Source of the DNA: Campylobacterota bacterium
Lineage (GTDB): Bacteria; Campylobacterota; Campylobacteria; Campylobacterales; Sulfurovaceae
Assembly: GCA_011330645.1 (NCBI GenBank)
Contig: DRQB01000083.1
Span: 1 to 11,516, forward strand
DNA length: 11,516 nucleotides
Direction of reading: 5' to 3'
Of the stretch, positions 7,092-11,516 are shown piece by piece (position 1 is the first letter of the stretch; each line of letters begins with the position of its first letter). The notes below the pieces were generated by a model. The model made no database searches. It was not told the origin of the DNA and worked only from the letters and a program-made list of their open reading frames with translations. Position numbers and translations under genes: made by a program.

Positions 7092-7496
7092 TTATTTAAT
7101 AATTTCTGCACCAGCAGCTTGTAGTTGGATTATCCCACCTTTTACATTGAGTGGGGTAAATCCATTTTCTTCTAAAATCCGTGAAGCGGCAACGGAACGG
7201 CTTCCTGTTCGACAATAAACAATCATTTTTTTATTTTTGTCCATTTTAAGCATCCCAAGATTTTGAGAAAGTGCTTGCACAGGGATAAGTGTAGCATCTC
7301 TTAAATGACCTTCCTTATATTCTGCTATCGTTCGTACATCAAGTAAACTCACATTATTATCATTCTCCAGCAGCTGCAGGGCTTGTTTTGCATCAATAGA
7401 TTGAAAATTAGTGAGTATCCATCCTTTAGAGTAGGCAAACCAAAAAAGTATCCCTGCCATGGCTATCCAGTATAAAATGTTGGTCATTTTCTTCAT
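7092..7496 (-). CDS. Membrane-anchored single-domain rhodanese (sulfurtransferase-like)
   Basis: The 134-residue protein has one N-terminal membrane segment (about residues 6-22) after a short basic start, followed by one rhodanese domain (about 34-132). The domain shows the substrate-loop signature LLDVRTIAEYKEGHL and the active-site loop CRTGSRS, with the catalytic Cys intact. By charge distribution the N-terminus is inside and the domain would face the periplasm, where it may carry or transfer sulfane sulfur; the physiological substrate cannot be read from sequence. The start ATG is preceded by AGGAA about 6 nt upstream. The gene is convergent with the peptidoglycan-binding protein gene, with only 4 nt between stop codons and no obvious hairpin terminator. 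It diverges from the nuo operon across 198 bp. Single-domain rhodaneses are common in sulfur-oxidising Campylobacterota, but this gene alone does not prove that lifestyle. Confidence 0.9.
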   Translation of the reverse strand: MKKMTNILYWIAMAGILFWFAYSKGWILTNFQSIDAKQALQLLENDNNVSLLDVRTIAEYKEGHLRDATLIPVQALSQNLGMLKMDKNKKMIVYCRTGSRSVAASRILEENGFTPLNVKGGIIQLQAAGAEIIK

Positions 7497-7525
7497 AGGT
7501 TGTTCCTAAAGTTATATTTTTGATA

Positions 7526-7562
7526 TTGTAACCCCCTTTTTCTTTGTTTCACATAGTTACAA
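7526..7562. repeat. Inverted repeat TTGTAAC-N23-GTTACAA upstream of the rhodanese gene
   Basis: A perfect 7-bp inverted pair occupies 7526-7532 and 7556-7562 with 23 bp between. It sits 30-66 bp upstream of the rhodanese start, where an operator would be expected. A weak minus-strand promoter is possible within it (TACAAT at 7530-7525, TGTGAA at 7553-7548, spacer 17). I cannot name a regulator. Confidence 0.4.
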
Positions 7563-7565
7563 ACT

Positions 7566-7609
7566 ATTAAAGTCGTAAATATCCACAAAGACTACACAAT
7601 GACTTTAAT
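7566..7609. repeat. Inverted repeat ATTAAAGTC-N26-GACTTTAAT upstream of nuoA
   Basis: A perfect 9-bp inverted pair occupies 7566-7574 and 7601-7609 with 26 bp between. The right arm sits next to the candidate nuo promoter, so it could be a bipartite operator. A role as a terminator is unlikely, because the arms are AT-rich with a long loop and no convergent transcript ends here. Confidence 0.45.
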
Positions 7610-7629
7610 TAACTTTTGGCTACTATAAC
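7599..7629 (+). promoter_or_regulatory. Weak candidate promoter of the nuo operon
   Basis: ATGACT (7599-7604, 4 of 6 matches to TTGACA) and TATAAC (7624-7629, 5 of 6 matches to TATAAT) are separated by 19 bp, slightly long. This would give a leader of about 60 nt before nuoA. The rest of 7497-7694 contains only the two inverted repeats and a possible short leader ORF. Confidence 0.35.
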
Positions 7630-7666
7630 TTACTATTCTGAGAATTTTCTACTCTAATGAGAGGGA

Positions 7667-7693
7667 ATGATGAATTCAATTTTAAGGGATTAA
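7667..7693 (+). other. Possible 8-codon leader ORF ending 1 nt before nuoA
   Basis: ATG-ATG-AAT-TCA-ATT-TTA-AGG-GAT-TAA would encode MMNSILRD. A strong purine tract GAGAGGGA (7659-7666) precedes it; spacing fits the second ATG better than the first. The stop codon is separated from the nuoA ATG by a single T, so ribosomes could re-initiate on nuoA. Part of the frame overlaps nuoA's own AAGGGA ribosome-binding site (7684-7689). It may be chance; no codons suggest classical attenuation. Confidence 0.25.
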
Positions 7694-7694
7694 T

Positions 7695-8084
7695 ATGACT
7701 CATGTACTTACAGAACACCCGTATTTTGGTGTCTTTGTTTTGTTTGCGTTGACAGCAGTAGCGTTCCCCGCGACACTATGGGCTGCACGTTTTGTATCAC
7801 GTAAAATGGCACGTCTTGACACAGAAAGACTGAAACTTAGTATCTACGAATGTGGACCAGAGGTAACGAAACAACCCAATACTATCTCTGCACAGTTTTA
7901 TTTGATTGCACTTTTGTTTATTTTGTTTGATGTAGAGATTATCTTTATGTTTCCATGGGCGATTGATTTTAAATTATTGGGCTTTTTTGGATTCGCAGAG
8001 ATGATACTATTTATACTACTACTTACGATTGGTTTCGTATATGCATGGAAGAAAGGAGCACTTGAATGGCACAGCATCAAGTAA
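7695..8084 (+). CDS. nuoA: NADH-quinone oxidoreductase (complex I) subunit A
   Basis: Membrane subunit of complex I at the junction of the peripheral and membrane arms, beside the quinone tunnel. The 129-residue length is normal. Three membrane segments are visible (about residues 10-30, 70-92, 96-120). The loop motif YECGPE and the segment FDVEIIFMFPWA are family hallmarks. The start ATG has AAGGGA 5 nt upstream. It is the first gene of a dense nuo operon and overlaps nuoB by 19 nt. Confidence 0.96.
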   Translation: MTHVLTEHPYFGVFVLFALTAVAFPATLWAARFVSRKMARLDTERLKLSIYECGPEVTKQPNTISAQFYLIALLFILFDVEIIFMFPWAIDFKLLGFFGFAEMILFILLLTIGFVYAWKKGALEWHSIK

Positions 8085-8608
8085 ACTACGCCAGCTCAGC
8101 TGGATTGCCGATAGCATTGACTTCGGTAGATAAACTCGTAAACTGGGGGCGTTCAAATTCACTTTGGCCACTCACATATGGACTCGCATGTTGTGCGATT
8201 GAGATGATGGCATCGGGTGCAAGCCGTTATGACTTCGATAGAATGGGAACTATTTTTAGAGCGTCTCCAAGACAGGCAGACGTAATGATTTTGGCAGGAA
8301 CACTCTCTAAGAAACATGCTGAATTTGCAAGACGTCTTTATGATCAGATGACAGAACCTAAATGGGTCATCTCAATGGGATCTTGTGCCAATACAGGGGG
8401 AATGTTTAATACCTATGCAACTGTACAGGGTGTAGATAGAATTATTCCTGTAGATATTTATTTACCAGGATGTGCTCCACGTCCAGAAACATTACAGTAT
8501 GCGATGATGATGCTTCAAAAAAAGATTCGTAAAGAATCTGCAGATATGAAGAAAAATACAAAGCAAGATTTAACAAACCAAACAGGTAGAAGAGCGAGGT
8601 TAATATAA
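8066..8608 (+). CDS. nuoB: Complex I subunit B, carrier of [4Fe-4S] cluster N2
   Basis: Peripheral-arm subunit that holds cluster N2 and hands electrons to quinone. All four ligands are present: tandem Cys42-Cys43 in LACCAIEMM, Cys107 in MGSCANTGG and Cys136 in GCAPRPE. The core (about residues 20-157) is highly conserved. The last 20 or so residues form a basic, poorly conserved tail (TKQDLTNQTGRRARLI). The ATG lies inside the end of nuoA, with AAAGGAG (8052-8058) 7 nt upstream. The stop overlaps the nuoC start by one base (TAATG), indicating translational coupling. Confidence 0.97.
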   Translation: MAQHQVNYASSAGLPIALTSVDKLVNWGRSNSLWPLTYGLACCAIEMMASGASRYDFDRMGTIFRASPRQADVMILAGTLSKKHAEFARRLYDQMTEPKWVISMGSCANTGGMFNTYATVQGVDRIIPVDIYLPGCAPRPETLQYAMMMLQKKIRKESADMKKNTKQDLTNQTGRRARLI

Positions 8609-9387
8609 TGCGTAAGTATGTACCAAAAGATAACGTTCAGAAAAAAGCGTACTATACAGATAGATTTCATGTTGTACCACGTGTACCTAGAGAAGAAGTG
8701 ACAGATGCACATTTTACTTCTGTTGTCTCGGCTTTGGGCGCGGATGTAAAAGAAGCCTATGTTGAGATAGGACAATTGGTTGTACATATAGATGCGACAC
8801 GTAATTTTGATGTCATTAAAACACTTAAAGAACAGTGCGGATATACGCAGTGTTCTGAGCAGTCAGCGGTAGATTACTTAGCAAAAGACAATGAGTTTGA
8901 ACTTTTTTGGCAAATGCTAAATGTGACGGAAGCAAAAAGAGTCAGAGTGGTATGTCGCTTAGCAAAAGGTTTGGCGATTGAAAGTATTGTGCCATTGTTT
9001 AATTCTGCAAACTTTGCAGAACGTGAAATGTTTGATATGTTTGGAATCAAAGTCAATAATCATCCATTCCTTAAGCGTATACTTATGCCTGATGATTGGG
9101 AAGGACATCCACTTCTTAAAACGTATCCACTTTTTGGAGATGAGTTTGCATCATGGTATGAAGTTGATAAAATCTTTGGAAAAGAGTATAGAGATATTAT
9201 TGGGCCAGAAAACAGAGATCCTGCTAAGATTGATATTGAAGATACAAAACGTTTCTCAAGAGTAGGATATGAAGTACCATTTGGTACAGAATACAATGGC
9301 GATGAAGAACAAGAGATTGAATACAGTGACACATTCCTTGTAGATTATAATAAAAAAGCGTCTAAGACATTAGACGAGAGAAGATAG
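8608..9387 (+). CDS. nuoC: Complex I subunit C (30-kDa subunit)
   Basis: Structural peripheral-arm subunit that packs against NuoD and NuoB near the quinone site; it carries no cofactor. The diagnostic block is at about residues 133-174: ANFAEREMFDMFGIKVNNHP followed by LKRILMPDDWEGHPLLKTYPL. The 259-residue length exceeds that of minimal NuoC because of an acidic C-terminal extension (about residues 200-259), common in this lineage as far as I recall. It is a separate protein, not the NuoCD fusion of E. coli. The ATG overlaps the nuoB stop by one base; nuoD starts 8 nt after its TAG. Confidence 0.95.
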   Translation: MRKYVPKDNVQKKAYYTDRFHVVPRVPREEVTDAHFTSVVSALGADVKEAYVEIGQLVVHIDATRNFDVIKTLKEQCGYTQCSEQSAVDYLAKDNEFELFWQMLNVTEAKRVRVVCRLAKGLAIESIVPLFNSANFAEREMFDMFGIKVNNHPFLKRILMPDDWEGHPLLKTYPLFGDEFASWYEVDKIFGKEYRDIIGPENRDPAKIDIEDTKRFSRVGYEVPFGTEYNGDEEQEIEYSDTFLVDYNKKASKTLDERR

Positions 9388-9395
9388 GGGCCTAT

Positions 9396-10625
9396 ATGCA
9401 AGTAGCAAATAAATTATCACCATTTTTTGAAAACCTCAATTTTGAGCGTGATGACAATACTATGGTTATCAACTTTGGACCACAGCACCCTTCAGCACAC
9501 GGTCAGTTAAGATTGGTTCTTGAGCTTGATGGAGAGCAAGTCGTAAAAGCATACCCAGATATCGGATATTTACACCGTGGTATAGAAAAAATGGCTGAGA
9601 ACATGACATATAATGAATTTTTGCCAACTACAGATAGACTTGATTATATCGCGTCAACATCCAATAACTATGCCTATGCACTAGCTGTGGAGAAACTTCT
9701 TGGTATTGAAGCACCACGTAGAGCACAAGTTATTCGTACGATGTTACTCGAACTTAATCGTGTAATTTCTCACCTTTTCTTTATTGCTACACATGCACTT
9801 GATGTTGGGGCAATGTCAGTATTCTTATATGCTTTCCGAGAGCGTGAATTCGCGATGGACTTGATGGAAGATTACTGTGGAGCTAGATTGACGCATTCTG
9901 CTGTACGTATTGGTGGGGTACCTCTTGACTTGCCTGCAGGTTGGTTAGAAAATGTAGCCGCATTTTGTGATAAAGTAGATTATGAAGTACAAAATACTTA
10001 CGAAGCACTATTGACTGAAAACCGTATCTGGAAGATGCGTTTGGAAGATGTAGGTGTAATTTCGGCAGAAGATGCATTGAACTGGGGTTGTACAGGTCCT
10101 ATGCTCAGAGGCTCTGGTGTCAAATGGGATATTAGAAAAGAAGAGCCATATGAGCTTTACCCTGAATTAGACTTTGATATACCAACATCAGAGAGATGTG
10201 ATTCTTATGGACGTTACAGACTCTATATGGAAGAGATGAGACAGTCTACACGTATATTAAGACAGTTGATTCCTATGTATAAAGAGACTGAACCACAACT
10301 CATGGCACACGCACCTCAGTACATCTCAGCACCAAAAGAAGAGATTATGACACAAAATTATGCGCTTATGCAACATTTTGTGCTTGTCACTCAAGGAATG
10401 AGACCACCAAAAGGTGAAGTTTACGTACCAACAGAGTCACCTAAAGGTGAACTTGGTTTCTATATTAAATCAGAGGGTGAACCATATGCTTACAGATTGA
10501 AATGTAGAGCACCAAGTTTCTTCCATACAGGATTACTTCAAGAGATTTTAGTAGGAACATACATTGCAGATGTTGTAACCATTATCGGTACAACAAACAT
10601 CGTATTTGGAGAGGTGGATAGATAA
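9396..10625 (+). CDS. nuoD: Complex I subunit D (49-kDa, quinone-site subunit)
   Basis: Forms the quinone-binding chamber with NuoB; descended from [NiFe]-hydrogenase large subunits. Residues associated with quinone headgroup binding are present: His31 in FGPQHPSAHG and Tyr84 in TDRLDY. Other hallmarks are YLHRGIEKMAE, NRVISHLFFIATHALDVGAMSVF, ARLTHSAVRIGGV, PKGELGFYIKSEG and, at the C-terminus, TIIGTTNIVFGEVDR. The 409-residue length is normal and complete. The ribosome-binding site AGGGG (9386-9390) overlaps the nuoC stop and lies 5 nt before the ATG. The stop overlaps the next start by one base (TAATG). Confidence 0.97.
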   Translation: MQVANKLSPFFENLNFERDDNTMVINFGPQHPSAHGQLRLVLELDGEQVVKAYPDIGYLHRGIEKMAENMTYNEFLPTTDRLDYIASTSNNYAYALAVEKLLGIEAPRRAQVIRTMLLELNRVISHLFFIATHALDVGAMSVFLYAFREREFAMDLMEDYCGARLTHSAVRIGGVPLDLPAGWLENVAAFCDKVDYEVQNTYEALLTENRIWKMRLEDVGVISAEDALNWGCTGPMLRGSGVKWDIRKEEPYELYPELDFDIPTSERCDSYGRYRLYMEEMRQSTRILRQLIPMYKETEPQLMAHAPQYISAPKEEIMTQNYALMQHFVLVTQGMRPPKGEVYVPTESPKGELGFYIKSEGEPYAYRLKCRAPSFFHTGLLQEILVGTYIADVVTIIGTTNIVFGEVDR

Positions 10626-11020
10626 TGAAACGTTACGATTTAAGACACTTAAAAGACGATTTTTATGACAGAATGCTTGAACTTATTGATAAGGGTATTC
10701 AAGTAGATGAAGTAGGTATCTTTATGTTTGAAGTAGGAGATTTTTCTTCTATTCAAAAATCTGCTGATGTGATTAAAGAGTCAGGACATGACTTGATGAA
10801 TTCACTGAAGTTCAATGAAGTTGACTGGACTGTTGTGGTGAAAAAAGTAAGTGAAGAGACACGTAAAGAACGTGCTGAGGCATTTGCTATCGCTAAAAAA
10901 GAGGCAGAAGCCAAAGCAGCTGAAGCTGCGAAAATTGCTGCCCAAAAAGAGGCAGAAAAAGCAAAAAAACTTGCTGAGAAAGAAGCGGCGAAAGCTGCTG
11001 AAGCGCAGAAGGCTGAGTAG
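10625..11020 (+). CDS. NuoE-position complex I subunit of the HP1264/Cj1575c type with a charged helical tail
   Basis: Sits where nuoE lies in other bacteria but has no NuoE thioredoxin-like fold motif and no cysteines, so it cannot hold the [2Fe-2S] cluster N1a. Residues 1-76 (KRYDLRHLKDDFYDRMLEL, then DEVGIFMFEVGDFSSIQKSA and HDLMNSLKFNEVDWTVVVKK) match what I recall of Helicobacter pylori HP1264, reported to bind a flavin, and its Campylobacter counterpart Cj1575c. Both are about 76 residues long. Here about 55 residues are added: an almost pure Ala/Lys/Glu sequence (77-131) expected to form a long single helix or coiled coil. Start and stop both overlap neighbours (TAATG before, TAGTG after), so it is co-translated with nuoD and the next gene. 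Identity from memory of the family; function by context. Confidence 0.85.
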   Translation: MKRYDLRHLKDDFYDRMLELIDKGIQVDEVGIFMFEVGDFSSIQKSADVIKESGHDLMNSLKFNEVDWTVVVKKVSEETRKERAEAFAIAKKEAEAKAAEAAKIAAQKEAEKAKKLAEKEAAKAAEAQKAE

Positions 11021-11516
11021 TGTCAGGCGTAGTATTTTCCACTTGGAGAGATGAGTTTATCGATAATCGCGATAAACCTTATGACGAGTGGGTTGCAACG
11101 GGTTTCAGACTACCCGAAACGTATCATGGTGATACAGCTTCAAAAGCATTTATAGGTTGGGATGGTGTAGCCATTTTCGATGAAGATATAGATGCAGTTG
11201 AACTAGCCAACCAATATGCTGCTCAGTACCAAGAGTACTCTGAAGCATGTGGGCGTTGTGCACCTGGTAGATGGGGTGGTAGAATCCTCTATGACCTGCT
11301 TGATAAAATTGCGCGTGGTGAAGGATCTCATGATGACATCACACACTTAAAAGAGATAAGCCAGACTATGATGGTAACCTCTAAGTGTGAGATAGGGAAA
11401 ACAGTTCCGAAACCTATTTTAGATTTGATAGAGCACTACAAAGATCAGTTTGATACCTGTATAGATGCTCAGATTCCTTCTAAACATTATAATGGCGATA
11501 CTTCTTATATTGCTAA
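11020..11516 (+). CDS. NuoF-related subunit lacking the FMN/NADH domain (partial, runs off the window)
   Basis: Only the first 165 codons are in the window. About 70 residues of unassigned N-terminal sequence are followed by a segment resembling the C-terminal Fe-S domain of NuoF: YSEACGRCAPGRWGGRILYD (residues 73-92), then SKCEIGK and LDLIEHYKDQF (121-144). In NuoF this region binds cluster N3 through CxxCxxC plus a distant Cys. Here Cys77, Cys80 and Cys123 are kept, but the third position is Gly83. The glycine-rich FMN/NADH-binding half of NuoF is absent. The start is GTG, overlapping the preceding TAG by one base, with AAGG 7 nt upstream; no in-frame ATG lies nearby. It may correspond to HP1265/Cj1574c-type subunits. 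The last residues (NGDTSYIA) vaguely resemble the entry into GltD-like ferredoxin/flavin domains; that is speculation. Confidence 0.75.
   Translation, partial: MSGVVFSTWRDEFIDNRDKPYDEWVATGFRLPETYHGDTASKAFIGWDGVAIFDEDIDAVELANQYAAQYQEYSEACGRCAPGRWGGRILYDLLDKIARGEGSHDDITHLKEISQTMMVTSKCEIGKTVPKPILDLIEHYKDQFDTCIDAQIPSKHYNGDTSYIA

Noticed and set aside
7068..7110. Possible terminator between the convergent repeat-protein and rhodanese genes
   Set aside because: The only pairing seen is a 4-bp CTCT/AGAG stem without a U-tract, too weak to call.
10851..11054. 67-codon plus-strand frame rich in Lys, Arg and Leu
   Set aside because: It is an alternative reading of the Ala/Lys/Glu tail of the NuoE-position gene, inside a tightly coupled operon.
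1..11516. tRNA, rRNA, CRISPR array, insertion sequence or integrase
   Set aside because: I looked for cloverleaf-like segments, regular spaced repeats, transposase motifs and terminal inverted repeats and saw none. The window appears to be chromosomal with no mobile element.

Overview
The window looks like an AT-rich chromosomal segment of a Campylobacterota (epsilonproteobacterial) bacterium. The best clue is the complex I operon on the right. After nuoABCD, at the usual position of nuoE and nuoF, it has a small subunit of the Helicobacter HP1264 / Campylobacter Cj1575c type and then a NuoF-related protein with no N-terminal FMN/NADH domain. I cannot fix the genus from sequence alone. A free-living Sulfurovum/Sulfurimonas-like relative is a reasonable guess, because a sugar PTS is unusual in the group.

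Layout. (1) 83-3287, minus strand: a two-gene phosphotransferase operon, an HPr-Enzyme I fusion followed with an 8-nt overlap by a GlcNAc-type Enzyme IIC-IIB permease. No EIIA is encoded in the window, so the relay is incomplete as seen. (2) 3288-3367: an 80-bp divergent control region holding a near-perfect 42-bp palindrome that carries two mirror-image extended -10 promoters. (3) 3368-7087, plus strand: an unrecognised envelope-like module of an AAA+ ATPase with an Asn-variant Walker B, a small membrane-anchored basic protein, and a secreted four-repeat Cys/Trp-framed protein with a C-terminal peptidoglycan-binding domain. (4) 7092-7496, minus: a membrane-anchored single-domain rhodanese, convergent with the previous gene. 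(5) 7497-7694: a 198-bp intergenic region with two inverted repeats, a weak promoter candidate and a possible 8-codon leader ORF. (6) 7695 to the window end, plus: nuoA, nuoB, nuoC, nuoD, the NuoE-position subunit and the 5' part of the NuoF-like gene. They are tightly packed with start/stop overlaps, so one transcript is expected.

How the genes work together. The PTS pair would take up and phosphorylate an amino sugar with PEP as donor once an EIIA is supplied from elsewhere. The nuo genes build the peripheral arm and the first membrane subunit of a proton-pumping quinone reductase. Its electron entry differs from NADH-type complex I. Flavodoxin has been shown to be the donor in Campylobacter jejuni, and the sequence here fits a non-NADH or modified input. 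The middle module has no function I can name. Gene order, a membrane protein and a peptidoglycan-binding protein suggest a cell-envelope process powered by the ATPase.
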